Shown in pieces: positions 56,990 through 64,000 of a stretch of DNA of 64,000 bases (positions are counted from its first letter, which is position 1; each line of letters starts with the position of its first letter). Below the pieces are notes generated by a model. It saw nothing but the letters and a program-made list of their open reading frames with translations, was not told the origin of the DNA and did no database searches. The stretch is from Woeseiaceae bacterium (GTDB lineage Bacteria > Pseudomonadota > Gammaproteobacteria > Steroidobacterales > Woeseiaceae). A program made the position numbers and the translations under genes. The DNA is taken from positions 124,001 through 188,000 of the forward strand of contig JAJFKS010000006.1 in NCBI GenBank assembly GCA_021773115.1, given 5' to 3'.

Positions 56990-58720
56990 ATGATGAAACC
57001 CAAGCTCAGGCTATTAGCGATCTCGTCTGCACTGATTCTGCTCCTCGGCTGCACACCCGCCGAGAATCAGCAGGCTCCGGATCCAGTTTCCGCGAAAGCA
57101 ACGGCGGAACTTCGCAGCGCGGCGATCGCGATGCCCGACCGCTACGGTGCCGATGTGGCGGAACAAATCCTGAACGCCGGCGGCAACGCGGTCGATGCGG
57201 GCATCGCCGCCGGTTTCGCGCTTGCGGTCAGTTACCCCGAGGCCGGAAATATCGGTGGTGGCGGTTTCATGCTGATTCGCATGAACGGCGAGGACGCGTT
57301 TATCGACTATCGTGAGACGGCGGCTGCCGCCGCAGATCGGGATATGTACCTTGACGAAAACGGTGACGTCATTGAGGGCTTGAGCACGATTGGTCACCTG
57401 GCTGTCGGCGTACCCGGGACGGTCGCCGGCTTTTGGGAAGCGCATCAGCGCTTTGGCAGCCTGCCGTGGAAAGACCTGGTCATGCCGGCGGTTAGAATCG
57501 CCGAAGAGGGATTCGAGACGCCTGAGAAACTCGGCGGCGGCATGCTGACGCGCCTTGAACGCTACGAAGGGAAAACCAATTTCGCCGATTACTTCGGCAA
57601 CATGGTCAACGGCGAGTTGCACAAGCAACCTGAACTTGCAGCAACCCTGCGCCGTATCGCAGAAAACGGCGTCGATGAATTCTACAAGGGTGAAACGGCC
57701 CGATTAATTACAGCGGAAATGGCGCGCGGTGGAGGTGTGATCACCTTACAGGATCTCGCCAACTACCACGCTAAATGGCGTGAACCACTGAGAGCGAATT
57801 GGCGCGGCTACGAGGTGATTTCAGCGCCGCCGCCAAGCTCGGGTGGATTCGCGCTCGTGCAGTTGCTGAAGATTCACGACTACATCGGTCATTACTTCCA
57901 GGGTGTCGCGCATAATTCGGCGCAGTACGTTCATCTTGTCGCAGAGATTGAGAAACGCGTCTTTGCGGACCGAGCCGAGTTCCTCGGTGATCCCGATTTC
58001 GTGGATACGCGGGTCAATGAACTTCTGAGCGACGACTACATTCGGCGCCGCGCGGAAGAAGTGAACCCCGACAAGATTTCGATGGATGTCGGTGCAGGCA
58101 CCGGGCTCGAAATGCACGACACAACGCATTTTTCGGTTCTGGATAAATGGGGCAACGCAGTTTCAAATACCTACACGCTTAACCTCGGCTTCGGCAGCGG
58201 TGTCGTTGTATCCGGTGCCGGCTTCCTGCTGAACGACGAGATGGATGACTTCAGCGTCAAGCCCGGCGTACCCAATGCCTACGGCGTCGTCGGCAATGAA
58301 GCCAACGAGATTCAACCGGGCAAACGGATGCTGTCGTCGATGACGCCAACAATCCTGCTGCGCGATGACAAGGTTGCGATGGTGGTGGGCACGCCCGGAG
58401 GGTCCACTATTTTCACGTCGGTATTTCAGGCGATTATTAATATCGCTGACTTTGGAATGTCGCCGCTCGAAGCGATCGCTGCCGCTCGCTTTCATCACCA
58501 GTTGCTACCGCCGGACCTGATCATCATGCAGCGTGACACCCCACTACCCGCTGAAACACTATCGTTGCTGGGCGAGCGTGGCTATCGGACGAAGGCCACC
58601 TACAACTTCGGCGACGTGCAGATCATCTATGACGATGGCGAGTCCGTGCGCGCCGCTTCAGATCCGAGAAATCGTGGCGAGTCGCGCGTTTTCGAAACTC
58701 TCGCTGAGCCGGAAAAGTAG
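56990..58720 (+). CDS. ggt: gamma-glutamyltranspeptidase (lipoprotein form)
   Basis: A 576-residue gamma-glutamyltransferase. A lipoprotein signal ends in LLLGC. The large-subunit motif GGNAVDAGIAAGFALAV and GGGGFMLIR are followed by the autoprocessing site DTTHFSV, where the second Thr becomes the small-subunit N terminus. NTYTLNLGFGSGV and MLSSMTPTILLRD then follow. It removes gamma-glutamyl groups from glutathione and related peptides, probably anchored in the envelope. It begins 21 bp after the tRNA gene. The 5-oxoprolinase genes nearby use a downstream product. Confidence 0.95.
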   Translation: MMKPKLRLLAISSALILLLGCTPAENQQAPDPVSAKATAELRSAAIAMPDRYGADVAEQILNAGGNAVDAGIAAGFALAVSYPEAGNIGGGGFMLIRMNGEDAFIDYRETAAAAADRDMYLDENGDVIEGLSTIGHLAVGVPGTVAGFWEAHQRFGSLPWKDLVMPAVRIAEEGFETPEKLGGGMLTRLERYEGKTNFADYFGNMVNGELHKQPELAATLRRIAENGVDEFYKGETARLITAEMARGGGVITLQDLANYHAKWREPLRANWRGYEVISAPPPSSGGFALVQLLKIHDYIGHYFQGVAHNSAQYVHLVAEIEKRVFADRAEFLGDPDFVDTRVNELLSDDYIRRRAEEVNPDKISMDVGAGTGLEMHDTTHFSVLDKWGNAVSNTYTLNLGFGSGVVVSGAGFLLNDEMDDFSVKPGVPNAYGVVGNEANEIQPGKRMLSSMTPTILLRDDKVAMVVGTPGGSTIFTSVFQAIINIADFGMSPLEAIAAARFHHQLLPPDLIIMQRDTPLPAETLSLLGERGYRTKATYNFGDVQIIYDDGESVRAASDPRNRGESRVFETLAEPEK

Positions 58721-58762
58721 GTACCGGAAACATCGATGGCATCGGGCAGACGTTGAAGCAAT

Positions 58763-59155
58763 ATGAACGTAGAACGTCTGTTGAAACTTGTCGGTCCGAT
58801 TCATGTTGCCGGTGGCCTGCTGCTGTCTGCCACCGGGTTCCTGCCACCCGCAATGGTTTTGCTGGAAAGCTACTTCCCGAAATCGGATCAGTTCACCTTT
58901 TCTCCATTTTTCGTTTCGGTGTTCGGCCCCACAGTTGCGAGCTGGGGACTGTTGTTCAGCATCCTGATTAACCAGTATTTCGCGGCGCCGAACGAAAATC
59001 TCTGGCGCGGCCTGGTACTGTCACTCCTTGTTTGGGCACCTGTCGATTCGGTGCTTTGCATTTACTATGGCTTCTACGCCGGTGCCCTTGTCAACGCAGT
59101 TGTCTTTTTTTTCGTCGGCACGTTGCTGCTGCTAGCAAGAAAGCGTATCCCGTAG
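58763..59155 (+). CDS. small uncharacterised membrane protein
   Basis: I do not recognise a family. The 130-residue product has four hydrophobic segments (about 9-32, 47-70, 80-98 and 103-124). There is a short polar loop (NQYFAAPNENLWRG) between the second and third, and a basic end (ARKRIP). It begins 42 bp after ggt on the same strand and may share its transcript. It is convergent with the arginase gene. Confidence 0.55.
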   Translation: MNVERLLKLVGPIHVAGGLLLSATGFLPPAMVLLESYFPKSDQFTFSPFFVSVFGPTVASWGLLFSILINQYFAAPNENLWRGLVLSLLVWAPVDSVLCIYYGFYAGALVNAVVFFFVGTLLLLARKRIP

Positions 59156-59173
59156 CGTCGCGTTCGCATCAAC

Positions 59174-60094
59174 TCACAGAATACTTCGTCCCAATGCACT
59201 TTGAATCAGTGTAACGGCGCGCTCTGCCGACACGTTTTCGTGGTCGAGAAATGGATTGAGCTCCACCACTTCGAGCGATAACATTCGGCCGTCGCTGGCA
59301 CACTCTTCGAGCAGGAAATGCGCTTCGCGGAAGTCGACGCCACCCGGCACCTTCGTGCCCGTTCCGGGAATCACTGTCGGATCGCAGCCATCCAGATCAA
59401 AACTGACGTGAAATCCTGCGGTACCGGCATTGACGACTTCAAGTGCCTGTCGGGCAACTTCGTTCATACCGAGACTATCAATGTCGTGCATGGTAAATGC
59501 GACGATGCCGGATTGGTTGATGAACTCCCGCTCGACCCGGTCGATATCGCGAATACCGATCAGCGCAACATTTTCCGGGACGACCGCCGGATGCGCGTCG
59601 AGGATGCTGGACAGGTCCTTATCGCCATAGCCCAGCAAATGTGCCAATGGCATGCCATGAATATTTCCGCTCGGCGAGGACTCGGGCAGGTTCATATCGC
59701 CGTGCGCGTCGAACCACAGCAGCCCCAGTTTCTCATTGCTCTTCTTCAGGTGAGCCGAAATTCCTGACACTGTTCCCATTGCAATTGAGTGGTCGCCTCC
59801 AATGACCAAAGGAATAGCGTTGTCCACCAGGGTCTGCTGCGTGCGCTCGGCCAGTTCCCGGCAGACGCCGAGAATCTCGTTCTTGAATCGTGCCTGGGCA
59901 TCTTCCGGGGTTCGTGATTCCAGCGTCGGTACCGCGATGTCCCGCTCGTCCGTAACCTCATAGCCCAGGGATTCAATGGCACGTTTTAAGCCCGCAATCC
60001 GGAATGCAGATGGCCCACCGTCAGTTCCGCGACGAGACGCGCCAAGATCGAGCGGTACATTGATGATGTGAACGGCTTTTTGTAATTTCGTCAT
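59174..60094 (-). CDS. rocF: arginase
   Basis: A 306-residue manganese arginase (arginine to ornithine and urea). The metal-binding motifs GGDHSIAMGT, WFDAHGDMNLP and SFDLDGCDPTVIPGTGT are intact. The N terminus GASRRGTDGGPSAFRIAGL and the loop SSPSGNIHGMPLAHLLG fit arginase more than agmatinase. It lies 41 bp downstream of ornithine cyclodeaminase on the same strand, which uses its product. No urease is seen in this window. Confidence 0.94.
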   Translation of the reverse strand: MTKLQKAVHIINVPLDLGASRRGTDGGPSAFRIAGLKRAIESLGYEVTDERDIAVPTLESRTPEDAQARFKNEILGVCRELAERTQQTLVDNAIPLVIGGDHSIAMGTVSGISAHLKKSNEKLGLLWFDAHGDMNLPESSPSGNIHGMPLAHLLGYGDKDLSSILDAHPAVVPENVALIGIRDIDRVEREFINQSGIVAFTMHDIDSLGMNEVARQALEVVNAGTAGFHVSFDLDGCDPTVIPGTGTKVPGGVDFREAHFLLEECASDGRMLSLEVVELNPFLDHENVSAERAVTLIQSALGRSIL

Positions 60095-60135
60095 AAACGG
60101 ATTCTTCTCTGGATTATTGCCCGGAAGAGACCTTT

Positions 60136-61185
60136 CTAGGCTGCTTTGCGTGAATGCGCAATACCGCTCGGATCGAGCACCAGTTCAAACAGGTCTTTTG
60201 GGTCTGACAATTCGGGTATCAATGCAATTTCTTCGCCTTCGTCAAACTGCTCCGCCAGCTGCTGCAAGTAGCGCAAGGCCGTGAAATCCTCAAGCGCGAA
60301 ACCGACGGAATCGAATACTGTGATTTGCTCAGCGTTATCCCGACCGATTTCAAGATCGCTCACAACCCGCCACAAGTCATGAACCGGATGGTCAGCCGGC
60401 AGCTGCTGGATATCACCTTCGATACGAGATTGCGGTTCATACTCAACAAAGATTTTGGCCTTACGCAAGAGATCGACATGCAGCTCTGTCTTGCCGGGGC
60501 AGTCCCCGCCGACGCCATTGATGTGAGTTCCCGGCGATACCATCTCAGGCGTCAGGATTGTTGCCCACGCTTTGTCCGCCGTGCAGGTCGTTACGATATC
60601 GGCGTCTATTGCCGCCTCGGCAGCCGAGTCAACAAGCTCGATTTCCAGCTTGTCGTAAGACTTCAGGTTGCGCTTCAGTTTTTTCATTGCGTCGGCGTCA
60701 ATATCGAAGGCCCGGATGGTCTCGATACCCAACAGCGTATGAAATGCAATTGCCTGAAACTCGCTTTGCGAACCACAAGCAATCATTCCCATGACTTTTG
60801 ATTCCGGTCTTGCCAACGCCTTTGCCGCCATCGCGGATGTCGCGGCGGTACGAAAGGCAGTCGTCAGCGTCAGCTCGGCAATCAACGTCGGATAGCCCGT
60901 TTCAACGTCGGCGAGTGCGCCGAAGGCCATCACTGTGCTGAGACCTTTCGCCGTATTCGCCGGGTGGCCATTGACGTATTTGAACGCGTAATGCTCGGTG
61001 TCGGCCGCGGGCATTAGCTCGATGACACCCAATTCGCTGTGACTCGCCACGCGGGGGCACTTATCAAATTCCTCCCAGCGTCGAAAGTCGATTTCCATGG
61101 CAGATGTAAGGCCACGGATAAATTCAGCGACACCGACATGGTCCACGAGACGGCAAACGGCAGGTACATCAATGAACTGGGTCAT
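60136..61185 (-). CDS. ornithine cyclodeaminase
   Basis: A 349-residue mu-crystallin-family enzyme converting ornithine to proline and ammonia. The family blocks are KYVNGHPANTAKGLSTVMAFG (residues about 68-88), TLTTAFRTAATSAMAAKALA, the NAD-binding GMIACGSQSEFQAIAFH and NGVGGDCPGKTELHVDL. The catalytic Asp in the last motif is present. The Rossmann motif has A-C-G where G-x-G is usual. With arginase downstream it makes an arginine-to-proline route. It is divergent from the Lrp-type regulator. Confidence 0.92.
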   Translation of the reverse strand: MTQFIDVPAVCRLVDHVGVAEFIRGLTSAMEIDFRRWEEFDKCPRVASHSELGVIELMPAADTEHYAFKYVNGHPANTAKGLSTVMAFGALADVETGYPTLIAELTLTTAFRTAATSAMAAKALARPESKVMGMIACGSQSEFQAIAFHTLLGIETIRAFDIDADAMKKLKRNLKSYDKLEIELVDSAAEAAIDADIVTTCTADKAWATILTPEMVSPGTHINGVGGDCPGKTELHVDLLRKAKIFVEYEPQSRIEGDIQQLPADHPVHDLWRVVSDLEIGRDNAEQITVFDSVGFALEDFTALRYLQQLAEQFDEGEEIALIPELSDPKDLFELVLDPSGIAHSRKAA

Positions 61186-61258
61186 GGTATTGTCCGACAG
61201 GTGCTTAGCAAAGTGCTACTATATTCGACCATTTGCGCCACTAGATAGCTGACAATTA

Positions 61259-61270
61259 GCTTATATAAGC
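61259..61270. promoter_or_regulatory. perfect palindrome, candidate Lrp-type operator
   Basis: GCTTATATAAGC is a perfect 12-bp palindrome in the AT-rich 147-bp gap between ornithine cyclodeaminase and the Lrp-type regulator gene. An autoregulating Lrp-type protein bound here could control both genes. Confidence 0.45.
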
Positions 61271-61332
61271 GACGAATATTGACTTTTTGTTAAGTATTTT
61301 CAGCTTTTTGATCATATTAAGGAATTTACTCG

Positions 61333-61761
61333 ATGCGAAAACTTGACGCCCGGGACCAGGGCTTGCTGGCACTGCTGCGCGCGGATGCACGAATCTCGGT
61401 CGTCGATCTCGCGAAGCGCCTCGGTGTGTCGCGGGCCACGGTACAAAACCGGATGCGACGCCTTGAAAAGAATCGCGTCATTCTTGGCTACACGGTGGCG
61501 CTCGGCTCTGATGTTGAACAAGCCGATGTGCGTGCCTTCATGAGCATCTCAGCAGAAAGCAGCCGCGAAACGGCCGTTATTGCCGCACTCAGAGGCAACC
61601 CGCAGGTGTCGGCCGTCCACCACACGACCGGGCGCTGGGACCTGATCGCGGAGATTCAAACAGACACGCTGTCGTCATTCAATTCTATCGTCGGCAGCAT
61701 TCGACTGATCGATGGCGTCACCGCAACCGAAACCAACTTGCTGCTCGACAGTTACGAGTAA
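61333..61761 (+). CDS. Lrp/AsnC family transcriptional regulator
   Basis: A 142-residue feast/famine regulator. The N-terminal helix-turn-helix (ISVVDLAKRLGVSRATVQNRMRRLE region, about 18-42) is followed by the RAM ligand-binding domain, with the conserved HHTTGRWDLIAEIQ. It is divergent from ornithine cyclodeaminase, with a perfect palindrome between them. This suggests control of the arginine-ornithine genes in response to an amino acid. The effector is not predictable. It is convergent with pxpC. Confidence 0.92.
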   Translation: MRKLDARDQGLLALLRADARISVVDLAKRLGVSRATVQNRMRRLEKNRVILGYTVALGSDVEQADVRAFMSISAESSRETAVIAALRGNPQVSAVHHTTGRWDLIAEIQTDTLSSFNSIVGSIRLIDGVTATETNLLLDSYE

Positions 61762-61777
61762 GGCCAGCCGGCTCGAA

Positions 61778-62716
61778 CTAAATTACCTCGGCAATATCCG
61801 GCAGCCACTCGCGCCAATAGGCATGCTTCTCGCGGAGCTCAATCGCGGCGACAGAATCATTTCGCTCAATCAGGCTGAGGCTGTCTCCGGGGCGAAGCTG
61901 TCCGAGGATATGCATGTCCGCACGAGTGACTTTCGCGACACGTGGATAGCCGCCCGTCGTCTGCGCGTCGACCGATAATATGAACAGACTGCCATCACCG
62001 GGACATTGCACGATTCCGGGAAATACCGGTACGCTCGGCATGTCGCCCTCGATATTGGTGGTGAACGTCTCCCCTTGCAGCTGAATTCCCATGCGGTCGT
62101 TACGGTTACCCACGCGTATTTTTTTTTCAAACAAGCGCCTGGCGTCCCGAAGTTGACCCGTTTCGCAGGAGCGAGCAGCACGTAACATCCAGGATGACGA
62201 TATCGGTGGGCGAAATTGTTCCGGTGTGCGCCGTTCAGAGACCTCGGTCGCAGATCTGAGATCGAGTTCATCGCCTCGTTTCAGTGCGCGCCCCGCATGG
62301 CCACCGAAGGCGGCCGGCAAATAGGTTGAATCGGAGCCAAGCACGGCGTCGGCTTTTAGTCCGCCGGCAAATGCGACATAGGAACGCGCGCCGCGAGTCG
62401 TGGCGCCAACTTCGAGGACATCGCCGCGTTTTGCGCGGCTGCTGCAATGCAGTTCGATCGCCCTGCCGTTGACGCGGACCATGGCTAATGCGCCGGTGAT
62501 CGCGAATGAAACGGCCTCGCGAAATTCCAGCGTAACGCCATTCAGTGTGGTCTCCAGTGCAGCCATGCACGCCGGGTTGCCGACCAGCTTATTCGCCAGG
62601 GCCATCGACAATGGGTCGGCCGCACCGCTTGCGGGCACGCCAAGATGCCGAAGACCTACACGTGGCCTGCTTTGAATCGTCGTTTGCAGGCCCGCTTTCA
62701 GAATGCGCAGGCTCAT
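61778..62716 (-). CDS. pxpC: 5-oxoprolinase subunit C
   Basis: A 312-residue PxpC (biotin-dependent carboxyltransferase-like, AHS2 family). It shows LGVPASGAADPLSMALAN, RGDVLEVG and GEFTT..EGDMPSVPVFPGIVQCPGDGSLFIL-type residues. With PxpA and PxpB it hydrolyses 5-oxoproline to glutamate using ATP. The ATG overlaps the pxpB stop (ATGA). It is the last gene of pxpABC. Confidence 0.93.
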   Translation of the reverse strand: MSLRILKAGLQTTIQSRPRVGLRHLGVPASGAADPLSMALANKLVGNPACMAALETTLNGVTLEFREAVSFAITGALAMVRVNGRAIELHCSSRAKRGDVLEVGATTRGARSYVAFAGGLKADAVLGSDSTYLPAAFGGHAGRALKRGDELDLRSATEVSERRTPEQFRPPISSSWMLRAARSCETGQLRDARRLFEKKIRVGNRNDRMGIQLQGETFTTNIEGDMPSVPVFPGIVQCPGDGSLFILSVDAQTTGGYPRVAKVTRADMHILGQLRPGDSLSLIERNDSVAAIELREKHAYWREWLPDIAEVI

Positions 62717-63333
62717 TGGTGGCTCGCATCAACAAATCGCACCATCGCGCCGGGTTGCAGTGTGAATATTCGCGCCGAGTTCGGCCGGAACAGCTCGAAC
62801 GAGGTTCTCCCAATGAGTGGCCAGCCACCGGGACCCTGCAATGCGTAAAGCCCGGTTCGGCCGCCGGCGATACCCACCGATCCCGCCTCGACCCGAACGC
62901 GCGGCTCCTGCAGGCGCGGCACGTCCAGACGCGGGTCCAGTCCGCCGATGTAGGCAAAGCCCGGTGTAAAGCCAATCATGTCGACCTCGTATTCGCGCGC
63001 GGTGTGCAGCTCGATGAGCTCACTTTTCGACAATTGCAGGTGTTCACATATCGACATCAGCTCGGGACCGAAGTCGCCGCCATAAGTCACCGGAATTTCG
63101 TAGTGCTCTGCCGGCGGCAGGTTTTCTTCAAAGGCTTCGATGCTGGCTCTTTGAATCAACTTGCCTGCGGCTTCTCGGTCGAGCGCGGCCAGGTCGAAGC
63201 GAACGACAACCGAGTCAATTCCTGCAACAACGTCAATCCAGTCAGCGGCCGCGCGTAGCTGCCTTGCAACGGACTGTGCGGCTCGCGGGCCGTCGACGGA
63301 AATACTAATGAGATCATCACCCGCCGACAGCAT
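62713..63333 (-). CDS. pxpB: 5-oxoprolinase subunit B
   Basis: A 206-residue PxpB (AHS1, KipI-like). It includes LLPPAEHYEIPVTYGGDFGPEL-type residues and the signature GFTPGFAYIGGLDPRLDVPR and GSVGIAGGRTGLY. ATG 63333 overlaps the pxpA end by 17 bp, the usual length for this family; the same frame is open much further upstream, but that part is antisense or shifted noise within pxpA. It is coupled with pxpC. Confidence 0.93.
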   Translation of the reverse strand: MLSAGDDLISISVDGPRAAQSVARQLRAAADWIDVVAGIDSVVVRFDLAALDREAAGKLIQRASIEAFEENLPPAEHYEIPVTYGGDFGPELMSICEHLQLSKSELIELHTAREYEVDMIGFTPGFAYIGGLDPRLDVPRLQEPRVRVEAGSVGIAGGRTGLYALQGPGGWPLIGRTSFELFRPNSARIFTLQPGAMVRFVDASHQ

Positions 63334-64000
63334 GAAGCTCAACCCCGCTGTTGCGTAAGGCTCGTCGAACTGCAGCGGCGGCCTGCACCGCACCGGTCGT
63401 GTCACCGTGAATGCACAGCGTATCAACTGTACCCACCAATTCGAGCGCCTGCTTGATGATGACGTCCAGTTGCTCATGCACTGCGCCGGGCTCAGATCGC
63501 GGCAAAAGTTGTCCATCAGCCGTATAGGCTCGATCAATAAAGCCCTCGGCGATAAACCGAAGTCCGCGCTCAACTGCGGCCCTCTGCAGTTCGCTACCTG
63601 GAAGGCCAACCAACGCTGCCCCGGGAACGGAATTCGCGATCGCGGTGGCGACCAGCGCAGCCAGACCGGCGTCGCGCGCTGCATCGTTGTACAGGGCACC
63701 GTGCGGTTTAACGTGTTGCAACACGGCGCCACTGCCCGCAGTAATCTCCAGCAGCGAATCGATTTGCTTCTGCAGCGACAACTGCAATGCCTCACCCACC
63801 ATGAATCCACTCCGGCGCCCGAAACCGCCCCGGTCCGGATAGGACGGATGTGCACCGATTGCGACCTGCTGCTTTAATGCCGCAGCGACCGTAAAGCGCA
63901 TACTGCTCGCATCCCCCGCGTGTCCACCGCAAGCGATGTTGCAGCTTGTGACAATTTCGAGGAGTTCGACATCTGAGGACTCACCTTCCCCCAGGTCCGC
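63317..64000 (-). CDS. pxpA: 5-oxoprolinase subunit A (N-terminal residues missing)
   Basis: 227 codons of PxpA (LamB/YcsF family), cut by the right edge; only about six N-terminal residues are missing. The first visible codons read ADLGEGESSDVELLEIV, followed by SCNIACGGHAGD with the conserved metal-like His and Asp. Then come AIGAHPSYPDRGGFGR, VKPHGALYN and the C-terminal IHGDTTGAVQAAAAVRR. It forms the complex with PxpB and PxpC encoded just downstream. The promoter is outside the window. Confidence 0.94.
   Translation of the reverse strand, partial: ADLGEGESSDVELLEIVTSCNIACGGHAGDASSMRFTVAAALKQQVAIGAHPSYPDRGGFGRRSGFMVGEALQLSLQKQIDSLLEITAGSGAVLQHVKPHGALYNDAARDAGLAALVATAIANSVPGAALVGLPGSELQRAAVERGLRFIAEGFIDRAYTADGQLLPRSEPGAVHEQLDVIIKQALELVGTVDTLCIHGDTTGAVQAAAAVRRALRNSGVELHAVGG

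Noticed and set aside
63334-63855. N-terminal extension of pxpB over pxpA
   Set aside because: The residues are Cys/Arg/Ser-rich shadow of pxpA; the family length fits a start at 63333.

Overview
The window is about 64 kb of a bacterial chromosome, almost entirely protein-coding, with short intergenic gaps, many 1-17 bp gene overlaps and moderately high GC. Gene content and order point to a gammaproteobacterium. The macromolecular-synthesis block rpsU-yqeY-dnaG-rpoD is followed by tRNA-Ile2, and the window also carries tolC-waaA-hldE, mpl, a split class II ribonucleotide reductase (nrdJa/nrdJb, as in Pseudomonas) and the Kdo/heptose LPS genes of a diderm. A PPi-dependent phosphofructokinase next to a proton-pumping pyrophosphatase suggests a non-enteric, probably environmental or marine lineage. 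The genus cannot be fixed from the sequence alone. No prophage, insertion sequence, CRISPR array or transferred island is visible. The only clear mobile-type element is a group I intron inside a tRNA gene.

Layout. 1-8.7 kb: end of an mgtE-type Mg transporter, patatin phospholipase, exported peroxiredoxin, a MoxR/VWA pair, penicillin-acylase-type hydrolase and pyk. 8.7-14.4 kb: a PhoX-like protein, then pgk, gap and tkt on the minus strand (central carbon). 14.5-20 kb: metK-ahcY (SAM cycle), a CpdA-like phosphodiesterase, a TraB/GumN protein and hemL. 20-25.7 kb: LonN-domain protein, mpl and a membrane protein; rnd; adk; PPi-PFK. 25.8-30.3 kb: hppA and a PAS-GGDEF-EAL protein. 30.5-35.4 kb: pcm-like methyltransferase, tolC, waaA, hldE. 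35.5-38.4 kb: nrdJa-nrdJb behind a sigma70 promoter and a NrdR-type palindrome. 38.8-42.8 kb: Hsp20 with a sigma32-like promoter, a Deg protease and Slt. 42.7-47.9 kb: an M-type aminopeptidase lipoprotein, cca, an unknown beta-barrel-like protein, uppP and a MidA-type methyltransferase. 47.9-51.9 kb: FolM-like reductase, S41 peptidase lipoprotein, folK, folB, tsaD. 52-57 kb: rpsU-yqeY-dnaG-rpoD and the intron-split tRNA-Ile2. 57-64 kb: ggt, a small membrane protein, arginase, ornithine cyclodeaminase, an Lrp-type regulator and pxpABC.

How the genes work together. PPi-PFK and H+-PPase share pyrophosphate as energy currency. metK and ahcY make and recycle the SAM cycle. folM/folK/folB serve pterin and folate synthesis. 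tolC/waaA/hldE/uppP/mpl/slt serve the envelope. The last 7 kb looks like an amino-acid salvage neighbourhood: gamma-glutamyl compounds to 5-oxoproline to glutamate, and arginine to ornithine to proline.

The most notable observation is the 235-nt group I (IC3-like) intron at the anticodon loop of tRNA-Ile(CAU). Next are the pfp-hppA pair with a large structured hairpin directly in front of hppA, the nrdJ control region, and a cpdA-like gene with no ordinary start codon.
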